A DNA stretch of 64,000 bases from Pelobates cultripes (taxonomy: Eukaryota > Chordata > Amphibia > Anura > Pelobatidae): positions 117,260,497 through 117,324,496 of the forward strand of contig OW240918.1 of NCBI GenBank assembly GCA_933207985.1, written 5' to 3'. The notes under the pieces were generated by a model. The model was not told where the DNA came from, did no database searches, and saw nothing but the letters and a program-made list of their open reading frames with translations. Each line of letters begins with the position of its first letter. Positions within the stretch are counted from its first letter, which is position 1. Below are positions 12,136 to 22,739 of the stretch, piece by piece. Position numbers and translations under genes: made by a program.

Positions 12136-12225
12136 AGTTTATGTATTTTTTATAAATTTATTTATTTTTAAAATATTTTACCAGGAAGGATACATTGAGA
12201 TTTCTCTCATATTCACGTATGTTTT
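12136..12225 (-). mobile_element. LINE/SINE 3' tail fragment (ACCAGGAAGGATACATTGAG family)
   Basis: TTTATTTTTAAAATATTTTACCAGGAAGGATACATTGAGATTTCTCTC-type sequence matches the longer copy at 14690-14890. Read on the minus strand it ends in an AAAT-rich tail, as LINE 3' ends do. The class is uncertain. Confidence 0.6.
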
Positions 12226-13114
12226 TTTTACGTGCAGTTAGTGTCACAACAGTTATAATTTCTATTTACTGATCACAGGAATCCCATGGCCCGTGCAGCG
12301 TTTGACTGCCAGATAGGCGATCTGCGTATTTGCTGGCACATGAAGGGTTAAGTCGTGTGTTTCTAAGCATCTTACAAGAAAGGTGCATTCTGTGCTGCAG
12401 GCATGGTCAGCTGTCCAGAGCTAATCTGCTCTGCTCTTTATATTGAATAACATTAGAAACAACACATACTGTTCTTAGAAGTGTCAGATTGTAACTTACA
12501 GTCAGATGTGTGATTGCAGGCTGTGCTAGGGAGCTCTTGGTCACATAGAGAAGTCACATCTCTGCATTATCTGGGACCCCAGTGCAGAGATTCCACAGAG
12601 CAGGCAATAGAATCCTGTTGTTGATACTGTTGCAGCAGATCAGTTGTCCTGTGTCAATGACCACCAAAGAGGCTGCTTTGTTTTCCCTTAGCCTTTTATG
12701 TTAAGCTATTTCCAAAATTGTCAGCTATAAAAATCCCCAGTTACTGCTGACACCTCTAACAGTCTACTGCAGTACCACTGCTGCTGGAAGCCCAGCCCAC
12801 CCAGGCTCCAGACACTCCCCATAGCATGACGTGTGGACCCAGCTCTCTCCTCTCTAAACATGTGAATCATGCATTGCCCTTTGTCGTTGGCATTGGCAAG
12901 GGTACAGCATGCATGCATGGCCCATTTAAAGTAGGGTTGTTGGATTTAACTACTGGAAACTGACCTCCACACCCTAAGAGCCCTGTGCATTTTAAATTGG
13001 CTAGATTTTGTTAGATGCAATTAAAGGGGGAAAAGGGGTATTTATGTGAAGTTATGTCTGAAAACACAAAGCTAATAAATAGAAGTCAAGAGTTTTAACT
13101 TGAATATGACTATA
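12226..13114. other. no recognisable gene
   Basis: I see no conserved coding sequence and no clear inverted-repeat element here. Confidence 0.4.
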
Positions 13115-13355
13115 ATTAGGGTTACCAAATCCACCATGATGTAAGGGACACATATGTTGATGGGCAGCACATGAAAAGGGTTGCCCTGTAATATGTAGAA
13201 TTCAGAAATATGATGTATTAAGTAATTAGACAATGTTGAAGAATCTGGCAGAATATTCTTTATAAATACTGCAGGGCAGCCCTTTTCATGCGTTTTTATA
13301 AATATGACAAATTTATGTGTGTGCCAGAAAACACGGTGGATATGGTAATCCTAAC
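13115..13355. mobile_element. MITE of about 240 bp with TTAGGGTTACCA ends
   Basis: The left end TTAGGGTTACCAAATCCACC is matched at the right by GGTGGATATGGTAATCCTAA. The inverted repeat extends inward: CATGAAAAGGGTTGCCCTG near 13172 faces CAGGGCAGCCCTTTTCATG near 13272. The whole element can therefore fold back on itself. No open frame is present, and I cannot name the superfamily. Confidence 0.75.
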
Positions 13356-13488
13356 TAGAACACTGTATAAAAGTATATATAGACAATATTGTTTTAGCTT
13401 TGTGACAGAGGATGCAAAATGAATATAGCACAAGTGCAGTATGTGAGGAGAGGTGACATAGATTAAAGGTCAAAGCTGTGAAGGAATG

Positions 13489-14028
13489 TAAAGGGACATT
13501 ATAGTCAGAACAACTGCAGCTTAAGGTAGTTGTTTTGGTGTCTACTCCTTGTCCCTGCAGGCTTTTTAATGTAAACACAGCCTTTTCAGAGAAAAGGCAG
13601 TATTTACATTACTGCCTAGTAACACCTCTAGTGGCAGTTACTCAGACGGCCACCAAAGGTGCTTCCTAGTTCATTGCTTTGAACTAGTGCTCTGCATGGA
13701 GGCTCTGAACGCTCCTCGTAATGAGGCATTTAATTAATGCATCTCTGTGAGGAGATGCTGATTGGTGCAGCGCAGAGTTTTGCCGTACATGCCCAATAGC
13801 CTCCCAATGCTTTTACATGGGAAAGCATTGGATTGGCTGAGATCATCATGATCTCAGCCACAGAGGTGGGGCCAGTGGTGGTGGGATCAGCGCGGCTTGG
13901 GAGAAATGTTGAGTAAAATCACCTTTTCAAAGGGAGGCAAGATGGACTGGGAATCTAAACAGTGGTTTTACCACTATAGTGGTAGGAATACATGTTTTTG
14001 TGTTTCTGATACTATATTGTTCCTTTAA
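13489..14028. mobile_element. T2/Kolobok-type MITE, near full length
   Basis: The ends are TAAAGGGACATTATAGTCAG and, at the right, ACTATATTGTTCCTTTAA, which are inverted copies starting with the TTAAAGGRR motif of Xenopus T2 elements. Internal sequence matches 1522-2060. A second inverted pair near the right end (CACTATAGTGGTAGGAATAC) gives a subterminal hairpin. It has no coding capacity. Confidence 0.85.
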
Positions 14029-14689
14029 TGCCTAATTTTTTTTTATGCTGACAGGGTTATTCCTGTAAATTGAGCATTCCAAGTGAATTCAAAATTAATT
14101 TCAAATTTAAGGTCAAAATAGCTTAAAAAAAAATGCTAATTCAGCTATACTATCGGTTTGGCTACTTTGGCTAATTTGTAATTTACCTTGAATTAACTTA
14201 AAATTTTTAATTTAGTAAATAAACATGTGAGATTTACATAATAAGTATATGTTATGTTGAAATTTTGTAGAGATTCCATTTCATCAAAAGTTGTACACTG
14301 ACAAAATGGGGCTTCTGTGCTTATGCATAACTGTGAGGAAGGCAAAATAATAGTAATTTACATGTACGCCCCTCATTGCGTCACAGTTCAATACTGACGG
14401 CTGACACCATAGGCATCTGCTTGTGTAGTGTGCTATACAGATTGCACTAGATTGCATGAGAAAAATAAATATTAGAAGATCATTTGGACATTAGCTCTTT
14501 TGTAGGGTCTCCCATAAAACCCTCCTATATGCAGAAGCTGGACTGCAAACGTGACCCCACCACCCATACCTGTGATGTTTGGTCAAGCCAAGCAAAATAT
14601 GTTACATTTGTTTCTTTACTTCTTAAGAAACAAAATATATTTTAAAGGAGTTTGTGTTTTTATCCAATTATTTTTCAATAAGAATGTGC
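14029..14689. other. no recognisable gene
   Basis: AT-rich sequence with no supported coding region and no element boundary that I can define. Confidence 0.4.
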
Positions 14690-14890
14690 AGAAAATATAT
14701 TTATTTATTATTTATTTATAAAATATTTGACCAGGAAGGATACATTGAGATTTCTCTCATTTTCAACTATGTCCTGGGTCCACAAAATATTGCATTGATA
14801 CAATAGGGTACAATAAAATACAAAAACAATATTAATACAAAATACATACAAAATTTAACATGGAACAGGTAAGAAATATATACCTTTATT
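14690..14890 (-). mobile_element. LINE/SINE 3' end, longer copy of the 12136-12225 family
   Basis: Read on the minus strand, the block ends in GAAATCTCAATGTATCCTTC, CTGGTCAAATATTTTATAAA and then an AAAT-rich tail. It includes about 110 bp more upstream sequence than the 12.1-kb copy. No coding part survives. Confidence 0.6.
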
Positions 14891-14959
14891 GAATACTTAT
14901 TTTTATTTTTTGGTTTGAAATAACATATTTGTTTATAATAAAAGGTAAGGCTAGGTAGC

Positions 14960-15220
14960 TTAAAGGGACAATGCGCGCACAATAACCATTTTATCTAATT
15001 GAAGTGGTTAAAGCGCCTGGATTTCTCTGGCGATATCTTTCTATTCAGTGTTAAACAATTTTCAAGAAGTTGACCACTGAGTCACAGAGGGGACGGGGCT
15101 GCTGGGGACTCTTGTTCAGCATTAAAACATTAAAAAAAAAATTAAATCTGAAGAGAAGGATGGTGCTAGAGGACTCTAGACACTATAACCACTTCACTGA
15201 GATGAAACAGTATCCTTTAA
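14960..15220. mobile_element. T2/Kolobok-type MITE, short family
   Basis: It starts TTAAAGGGACAATGCGCGC and ends AACAGTATCCTTTAA. Both termini carry the TTAA plus AGGRR pattern in inverted orientation. The subterminal segments AACCATTTTATCTAATTGAAG and TATAACCACTTCACTGAG are also inverted copies. No open frame is present. Confidence 0.75.
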
Positions 15221-15475
15221 AAGAAAACTATAGTGTTAGGGATACAAACATGTAACCCAGAAAAGAGTCAAAGGACCAGTTTGGCCCAGCGTAAGGGGTT
15301 AATAGTTCTTAAACTGAGCGGTTTAACCTCAAAGTCTATCTTTACATTTTTCCATTTTTTTAAAGAGGAAGGTTTTTTATCGGGCAGCCGCGCCGCTTAT
15401 TGGCTGAGAGAGGTCAGCTGACACTCTCAGCCAAACATTGACTCCACATTCATAAAACTGTCATGAAAAAACAAT
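15217..15475 (+). mobile_element. T2-type MITE left half, sharing a TTAA with its neighbour
   Basis: It begins at the right-end TTTAA of the preceding element and continues AAGAAAACTATAGTGTTAGG, a T2-like terminus. A matching right end was not found, so it is truncated or nested. The boundaries are approximate. Confidence 0.5.
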
Positions 15476-15779
15476 TATATTTATTTGAACAATCCTCATT
15501 GGCTATGACACACATTTCCAGAGACAGCCCATTAGCTTTGGCTTCCATCTTAGTTTATGGCTGCCATTTAATGCTGGTGTTGTATGCAGCTAATAGTGTA
15601 TAGTTTACACCAGGGTGTGAGTAAGAAGCAGAGGCTACATTTTGAGTCATAATTTCAAACATATCACATGCTCTACCACAAGAAACCAAATCAGTCCATA
15701 TTTGTGCACTCAGTAAGTTTTATGATTGATTACCGGCTAAAGGACAAAGAGACGTAATACTTTGTGAATTTGCGTAAGT

Positions 15780-15905
15780 AAGCTAGTTTAAGCAGGGACC
15801 TCTGCACCTTTTTTTTCCTGTTTGCATATATTGGCATCAATTATTTGTATGTTTTTTTCACCTATTGTACACTGCTAAGAAATTTTTTGGCACTATAAAA
15901 CATAG
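15780..15905 (+). mobile_element. L2-type LINE 3' UTR fragment
   Basis: AAGCTAGTTTAAGCAGGGAC and the following text up to AAAATTTTTTGGCACTATAAAA are a diverged version of the 5110-5240 3' UTR. No coding part remains. Confidence 0.6.
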
Positions 15906-16914
15906 TAATATTGACAACAACAAACACATCAGTGTCCTAATCAGAGCTAAACAGAGGATATAAACTTGACAGGTGGCAGGGTTTCTCTAGGCCTGGGGTA
16001 AGTAATAATGTAGTATCTTCTGCATAATATAGATTATTTACTAGAAAATTAGAAAAAGAGACAGGTAATACAATACTCTTTAGCATGTTGTTTGTTTTAT
16101 TGCATTTTGTTATTGAGAGAGTTAAGACAAAATGAACATTCTGTAAAACCAAATTATAAAATGTACAATTCTCTGTCAACACAAGTGAAACAATAAACAG
16201 TGATCAGAAACTATGATAAGGCTGATAATTTTTAGTGCACATAATAGTAATGGTGCAAAATTGTTATGGTGCGCAGAGGCACCCTTTATATAAATCAGCA
16301 ACATAATATCTCATTGCAACAAAAGCAGGTACTTAGAAAGACGTGTTTTCCCTTTAAGAACATTAGTACGGGAGCTATATAATAATGTTTTAGCTGTAGG
16401 CCCATAGAGCGTTAATCCAGCTCTGCTTGTCATTAAAGGATTAAATGCTGTACTCTTCTAGACATCAGTAAAGCTTATTTGTCATGTTGTTATGATGTTT
16501 TTTGCAGTGATTGTGCCTGCTCAGTGCCAACCCACATATTTACCAGAAGAATAACTCCGACATGGTGGGACTTGGTATCTAGCCGCGATTGTTGCACAGA
16601 ACCCAATTAAGTTGTTAGAAATATCATAATGGTAAAAAAGTGAAGCGAGAAGAGAACCTTTCTGATCATGAAACTAAATCTAATTAAAACATAAAGACAA
16701 CTGGATGCCAAATTTAAATCCCAAATTTATTTTTGTTTTGTTATATTCAGATGAAAAATGACCCACATTTCTTTAGATTCATCTTGTTTTGTGTCGATTC
16801 TTAGCCATGGAAACCAGTGGAATGGATCTCAATTTTAAAAATGTTTCACCCAAAATAGCACCAATTCTTCCTTAATAAATCCCCCTCGAAATGTCTACTG
16901 CATTTGACACATAT
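15906..16914. other. no recognisable gene
   Basis: I see no conserved frame and no defined element. Open frames up to 81 codons on the minus strand near 15.9-16.2 kb have no family motif. Confidence 0.4.
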
Positions 16915-16963
16915 AGAGTCACTCTATGCACCTCAACAACTTTAGCTAAATGAAGCAGTTTTA

Positions 16964-16967
<4 letters not shown>

Positions 16968-16997
<30 letters not shown>
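16968..16997. repeat. (TA)n microsatellite
   Basis: An uninterrupted TA dinucleotide run lies inside the left arm of the MITE, at a point where the right arm carries no such tract. Confidence 0.95.
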
Positions 16998-16999
<2 letters not shown>

Positions 17000-17162
17000 A
17001 GCCACTGCTGTGTCACTGCTCAATTCTCTGTCATTTAGGAGTTAACATGTTATTAACAGAGTTGGAGATAAGACATTCTAAATTATACACATTGTGAAAA
17101 AAAGGAGGTTTAATCATTATATTTATTTTTACATTAAATGTGTAGATACACTGTGTAAATCA

Positions 17163-17212
17163 CATTATTATTATTATTATTGCCATTTATATAGCGCCAA
17201 CAGATTCCGTAG
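17163..17212 (-). mobile_element. L2 tail inserted into the MITE
   Basis: An ATT repeat is followed by GCCATTTATATAGCGCCAAC and AGATTCCGTAGCG, after which the sequence returns to MITE text. It represents a very short 5'-truncated L2 (or SINE with an L2 tail) insertion. Confidence 0.75.
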
Positions 17213-17351
17213 CGTGGCTAGGGCTTCATAAACAAAACTATTTAACTCCTAAATGGCTGAGAATTGAGCAGTGATATAGCAGGGCATGATCTATACACCC
17301 AAACCACTCCATTAAGCTAAAGTTGTTTTAGTGCTTATAGTGTCCCTTTAA

Positions 17352-19590
17352 TAATATGTTTAACCCATGTGTACAGTGGTACAGTGGATGCTTCCTCTAT
17401 TCCCCCACAATGCCACCAGCACACTTCTATTAATCACACCCATCGCCCCACTATTTGTAACAAAACAAATCCACCGAAGAGTGAAAGTGTTTATTAAACG
17501 TATTTGTGTGTCCCTAACAAAGTAACCCAATTTTAGGACATTTACGGGGACATTGACATTAGAAGACCCTAAAAATCGTTCCCATGAAACTTCATAGTTT
17601 TCTGTTAAACTGCATTCCTGCGCGACTATTAAAATTGGAGCATATAATGTTACATAACTGCTGCTTCTCCGGAACCGCAGTTCTAGCATGCTTTGAAGCT
17701 ATAATGTCAGAGTAAAACATAACTAAACACAATTAAAACCATTAGAGCTGAATACAACTGGCTTAAATGAAACACACTCAATCCCATTAGTTTAGACGTG
17801 ACCTAATTAAGATAGTCTGCCAAAATAATATGTTTCATGTCTTCATCCATCGCCCAAAAGAAAATGCAGCCTCTTCCTTGCCTAGATATATATGTATTTT
17901 CAGAAAATGCATTATGACAAGCATCATCTCACACATTTGTATCAATAGAAAATAATCGTTGTAAGCACTGACTCTTGGGACATATCTACAGACTACCTGA
18001 ATAAGAACTCTGTGCTTTGTAAATGAATATTTAATCTGCTTTTAATGTTTGGAAGTTGTCCGTAGCCAAGCTTTTATCTATGGAAACCAATTGTGTTATA
18101 AATGCATTAAATAAGTATAATCTAATATTGGAGTTGTCTGCACTCGATATGGTAATAAATTGATTCACGTAGAGCTTATTTTATTGTATTCCATGAACTC
18201 CTGGAGTTTCTTGCTTTGTGTCAAATAAATGGTATAATGCCATTTATAAAATACAATTTATACATTGCAGAGCTCATGTTAATCTTCTTATCACAATTAA
18301 GGGGTAAACCTGGTGTAAAAACCACCAAGTGGGCAATGCAACCTATAGATTTTGTATGCAGTATAATAAACACGTGCGTATAGAATGGATGTAATAAATA
18401 GATATAGTATTTTTGAAATGAATTATATTGTCCCCTAGTATGCTATACACAGCCCATAACTCAGCATACATATATATATATAATTAACTCGGGATAGGAG
18501 TAATGGGCATGTATGTTCACCCCAGCACCTGCCCCCATCGATAGCAAGGTCTCACTACATATTACTTGTGTATGTGCAGTTGCTGGAAATATTCCATATA
18601 GACTGAGGTCAACCACTGTGTCCCGGTATCGAAGTATGTCTGCAACTGAGCTAAGAGGGTCCTTCATTTTGGGATACCAATGGTGAAATGGTATGTTGGG
18701 GTGTCCTGCCTCCAATACCTGTTTAGCTACGTTTATGGCAAGGGATTCTTATATAGAGACATCGGGGCAGTGGTGTGCTAACGAAGAAAGGGGGTTGGGA
18801 TGGAGGTTTGGAGCTTTTATTGCTCTTTAATTATCTCTTCTGATGGTAACTTTGTGTCTTAGTTGACAGGTCCCTTTAAATGGTGTGATGCATCTTGGGG
18901 CATTATATTGTATTTCGTGTTAAATTTTGCAGCTGTTTGTAGTAATCTCTAGCTTTCTGATAGATGAGAATTTTCCAAAGGAAGCTTAGTTGGCATGGTG
19001 TCCCGTTCACATACCTTCAACCTAAATATAGTACTCTTTGATTGCTGTGTTGCTCTCCACAATTTATTGCTGTTGCTGTTGGTAAACTCACTACTCAGGA
19101 TCTCATACCTTGAGTGTGCAGTATAATGAAAACTTCCTCGGTTTACAATGAGGGTGCTAGGGTTATTTTTCAGAGCAAACGTAATAACACAACAGGGGGT
19201 AGAACCGACTCACTATGCACATTTCCTTGAAGTATTAGTTATCATGGAGACTGAGCTTTGTTATCTGGCAACTAAGATCAATAGTTAAGCAACAGAAAGA
19301 CAAATAGATTAAGCACTGTGGTTGGCAAACAGAATAGAGTAAGGAAAAACATCATACTAGCATAATAAAAGAGAAAAAACATTAACCATATGTTGAATTC
19401 ATTTCTACGCAATGGAAAAAAAGGTCATAATTAAACAGTAACCTTACAATTGCCACTAAAAGAGAAAAAAGGATAGTTGGACAGCTTATAAAAATGAGCA
19501 CATCGGTTTAAATTATTAAATATTTAATGACTTATTTAATGTATTTGCTGTATAAATTAGTTATGACCGTGAATAAATATTACATAATAT
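17352..19590. other. no recognisable gene
   Basis: AT-rich sequence. The frames at 17360-17689 and 18461-18715 on the minus strand lack any motif I recognise. No clear repeats beyond an AT run near 18468-18483. Confidence 0.4.
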
Positions 19591-19593
19591 ATA

Positions 19594-19805
19594 CTATTAT
19601 TATTATTATTATGTTATTATTTATATAGCGCCAACAAATTCCGCAGCGCTTTACAATGGGTGGACAAACAAACATGTAATTGTAACCAGACAAGTTGGAC
19701 ACACAGGAACAGAGGGGTTGAGGGCCCTGCTCAATGAGCTTACATGCTAGAGGGAGTGGGGTAAAATGGCACAAAAAGGTAAGGATAGTATTAGACTAAT
19801 GACAG
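19594..19805 (-). mobile_element. L2-type LINE 3' end
   Basis: An ATT repeat precedes TTATATAGCGCCAACAAATT, GCTTTACAATGGGTGGAC, GTTGGACACACAGGAACAG and GGTAAGGATAGTATTAGAC. The same order occurs at 61.10-61.31 kb next to L2 coding sequence, which identifies this as the 3' UTR of the same LINE family in minus orientation. Confidence 0.85.
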
Positions 19806-20278
19806 TTGCAAAATATTATTATAAATAATAGTGTTATAAATAGAAATTAAAATTTCAACCACCTCCTCTACATGGTTGACATCAAGTTGTACGCCAAGAG
19901 TGAGCAGGAAATCGACTCACTGATTCCACCAAGCTAAGATATACAGCAAGAACATTGGAATATCTTTTTTTACTAGGTAAGTGTTGGAAAATCATAGCTT
20001 AAAGAGGGATTGTGTTTAGAACTGAAGGAGTTGAAGTGCCAGAAGGCCATACGTGAGACATAGAGAACATCTACAAGTACCTGGGGGTACTACAAACAGA
20101 TGGAAACAATGGGAAGAAGCAAAGAGGACAGCAACATCCAAGACCTTCAGGGGGTCAGATGGGCCCTGAAGTCCCAGCTCAGTGGCAACTTGCAAGAACA
20201 AGATCCACACCATCAACACATATGCCCTATCAGTTATCAGGTACCCAATTGGGATAATAACTTAAGATAAGAGCTGAA

Positions 20279-21478
20279 CATAGAAACATAGAAACATAGA
20301 ATGTGACGGCAGATAAGAACCATTCGGCCCATCTAGTCTGCCCAATTTTCAAAATACTTTCATTAGTCCCTGGCCTTATATATATATATTTAAACCTTTG
20401 CCCCTCTAATTTAAGACTATGTCCTCTTGTTGGGGTAGTTTTTCTTCTTTTAAATATAGTCTCCTCCTTTGCTGTATTCATTCCCTTTATGTATTTAAAT
20501 CTTTCTATCATATCCCCCCTGTCTTGTCTTTCCTCCATGCTAAGTTCCTTTAACCTTTCCTTTTAGGTTTTATCCTGCAATCCATGAACCAGTTTAGTAG
20601 CCCTTCTCTGAACTCTCTCTAAAGTATCAATATCCTTCTGGAGATACGGTCTCCAGTAATGTGTATCAGGATTACTATATGATCCAGCACGTAGAATTGT
20701 GTTACACAGATGAATAATAGGTAATGTATTACCGGGCCTTAGAATGGCCGGACTAACGTACCAAAGAATAAGTCAGGGTGCTTGCCGAGGCCAGGGGACA
20801 CAGATAGGGACAAAATGATAAAGGAAAGCCAGAGGTCAGGGATACCAGAAATACAGGGAAGTCAAAATCAAAGCCAAAGTCAAAAACCAGAAGAAACTTG
20901 AATCAGGAACACGATCTCGGACAACCACTAGGGGAACCACCACAGGGCAATGAGGAAACGTAATTTTAGGTTTTTATACCTGCTTTACCTTTCTGATTGG
21001 CCGGGATCTTTGACCCCAAAACGGCTGGGATCTTTGACCCCAAAACGTGTGCGCGTGGTGCGTGCGTGACGTCACGTGCACGCTGACGTTGTTAGTCACG
21101 TGAGCAGACATGGGGTTATAATTAGCCGTGGATCCGCAGTGGCCAGCGTCCATTAACATGCCGCAGATGCACGGCTGCTGACTGCAAGGTGAGGATGAAT
21201 ATGTTACACTGTGTACAATACTCCAAGTGAGGTCTCACCAGTCTGTACTATGGCATGAGCACTTCCCTCTAAATCCCTTTCCTCAGATGTTGAGGTTAGG
21301 ACTCTATCAAATATTCTGTACTCTGCCCTTGGGTTTTTACATCCAAGATGCATTATCTTGCACTTACCATTTCTCTGACCATTTTTCAAGTTTACCTCAA
21401 TCATTTGCCATTTGGCTTATCCCTCCTGGAACATCAACCCTGTTACATATCTTAGTATCATCAGAAAAAAGACATACA
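20279..21478 (-). mobile_element. CR1 LINE, 5'-truncated, split by an LTR
   Basis: On the minus strand the element ends in repeats of TTTCTATG (plus strand CATAGAAACATAGAAACAT at 20279), the 8-base type of tail expected of CR1. Coding text matches the better copy at 43531-44998. The RT active site is seen as FSDD (plus strand 21457-21468), with the Ala of FADD changed. The LTR at 20662-21208 interrupts it. It lies antisense within the R2-like element, so it is younger than that element. Confidence 0.85.
20662..21208 (-). mobile_element. solo LTR inside CR1
   Basis: The segment runs from TGTATCAGG to GATGAATATGTTACA, so both strands start TG and end CA. Read on the minus strand it has a TATAAAAACC box (plus strand near 20970-20985). 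CR1 sequence is continuous on both sides. TGTGTA occurs at 20660-20665 and 21210-21215, but this overlaps the TG terminus, so the target duplication is ambiguous. A 24-bp direct duplication (GGGATCTTTGACCCCAAAACG) lies near 21003-21049. No internal genes are present. LTR class is undetermined, and a Ty3-like LTR is possible. Confidence 0.6.
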
Positions 21479-22599
21479 TTATGGAAATGAAAACCCCAAA
21501 AACTATGAAGGGATGATTCCACCTGAAATCCAGCACCCAGAGATTGTACACCCACTAGGGAGGAAGGAGGTTGGGGCCTGATGAGTGTCAAGATCACATG
21601 CCTCGATAAAACATGGAGCATCCACAGTTACATTGCAAAAATGGTTCCCAAATATAAACTGCTATAGGAATGCCTGAAACAACAACAACAGACAGATGAT
21701 TCAATTAATGACAAGGTTCCATGGGATGTACAATCTGCAGATAGTGGATATAGTTCACATTGCAAAATCCTACCTGTGGTTGGAAAAAGCAGGACGGAAA
21801 GACGTAACTGAGGCATTAATCTTAGCAGCACAAGAACAGGCACTTAAAACATCCACATGAATAGAAGTGGGGGTCTACGATGCCAGACATGACCTAAGGA
21901 GTGGACTGTGCAAAGATGCCTCTGAGACCTTACAGAACATAGTTGCTAGGCGCAAGATTTTAGCAAGGACAACATACACTGAAAAACAGATAGGATGCCA
22001 AGGGTAGTTCAGAATGAAAAGTAAGTACTGGCAAACCAACCTAACACTGTAGTGGTAGACAAGGAATGGCAAACTGCAATGGTGGTGGATGTGGCAATAA
22101 CCAGGACCATAACATCGGAAAGAAGTGCAATGAGAAGGTGAACAAATACCAAGTACTGAAAAAGGAGCTACAAAGGATGAGTAAAATGAAGGTAGCAGTA
22201 GTAGTCACAGTTGTGATAGAACCACTTGGGGCTGAACTAGCAAAGTTGGGAGTGTGGCTTGAGCAGATATCTCGCAGGACATCTAAAATCTCTGCCAGAA
22301 GAGTGCAGTTCTAGGAAAAGCTAAGACACTGCACAGAAAGCTCAGACTCCCTGGATCCTTGCAGAAGACCCGAGAATGAGGAAACACATAAATTATAAAC
22401 AGAGGCAGTCCACGTCCAATGGCAGCACTGGATCTGTTATGGGGGATGTGAATAATATTGAAGGTCAGTGAAAACATTTGGTTGCTGGAAGTTGAACAGC
22501 AATATGAAAATGATTTCATACAGTTTACATTTCAGCAACAGGTTCACAGTAAGCATTTAGATAAATTGATCATATCTATGCATGACCACTTGCTGATCC

Positions 22600-22735
22600 A
22601 ACACAAACATTTCTTGTATTTGATGCATACATATAATTGTTACTTTTCAATATTCTATCTATACAATGTATATAAAACAGTGATATCTGTACCATGACTT
22701 TATGCAAAAAAAAACAAAAAAACAAAAACAAATGG
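22600..22735 (+). mobile_element. L1 3' end (older copy)
   Basis: TTGATGCATACATATAATTG through ATCTGTACCATGACTTTATG and an A-rich tail matches the 3' end of the following L1 at 24336-24433. The upstream limit is unclear and may reach about 22450. The next L1 begins right after this tail. Confidence 0.75.
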
Positions 22736-22739
22736 TGCA

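Larger units (their letters stand above)
16915..17351. mobile_element. T2-type MITE with long inverted arms, split by an L2 tail
   Basis: The right end is TTATAGTGTCCCTTTAA. The left arm (TGCACCTCAACAACTTTAGC, then CTCAATTCTCTGTCATTTAG) is inverted against the right arm (TAAATGGCTGAGAATTGAG, then GCTAAAGTTGTTTTAGTGC). The left terminus itself is degraded (TAGAGTCACTCTATGC). A (TA)n tract at 16968-16997 interrupts the left arm, and an L2 tail at 17163-17212 sits between the arms. Confidence 0.75.
19855..22315 (+). pseudogene. R2-like RT and C-terminal endonuclease pseudogene
   Basis: The intact protein would reverse-transcribe element RNA at a target nick. The first part reads HLLYMVDIKLYAKSEQEIDS, so the active-site YxDD is present as YMVD and has lost one Asp. 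It is followed by an EGHIRDIENIYKYLG-like block and YALSVIRYPIGII. After the CR1 interruption, the second part shows FHLKSSTQRLY, a degraded CCHC (GLCKDASETLQNIVARRK, with later Cys and His replaced) and VVDVAI, typical of the endonuclease core. Several stops and frameshifts are present. It is dead. Confidence 0.7.
19852..22400 (+). mobile_element. R2-like non-LTR retrotransposon fragment, split by CR1
   Basis: The segment 19852-20278 encodes the end of a reverse transcriptase, and 21479-22360 continues the same protein. Between them sits a minus-strand CR1 with an LTR inside. The 5' part of the element (N-terminal domain and most of the RT) is absent. The C-terminal CCHC-like block followed by an endonuclease-type segment places it in the R2/NeSL/Hero type group rather than the APE-endonuclease LINEs. 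The exact clade is not resolved. Confidence 0.75.

Noticed and set aside
17360..17689. 109-codon minus-strand frame
   Set aside because: No recognisable domain or signal. Kept as unrecognised sequence.
20230..20566. Overlapping frames of about 90-100 codons on both strands
   Set aside because: They lie in CR1 3' UTR and LTR sequence and do not follow the CR1 protein frame.
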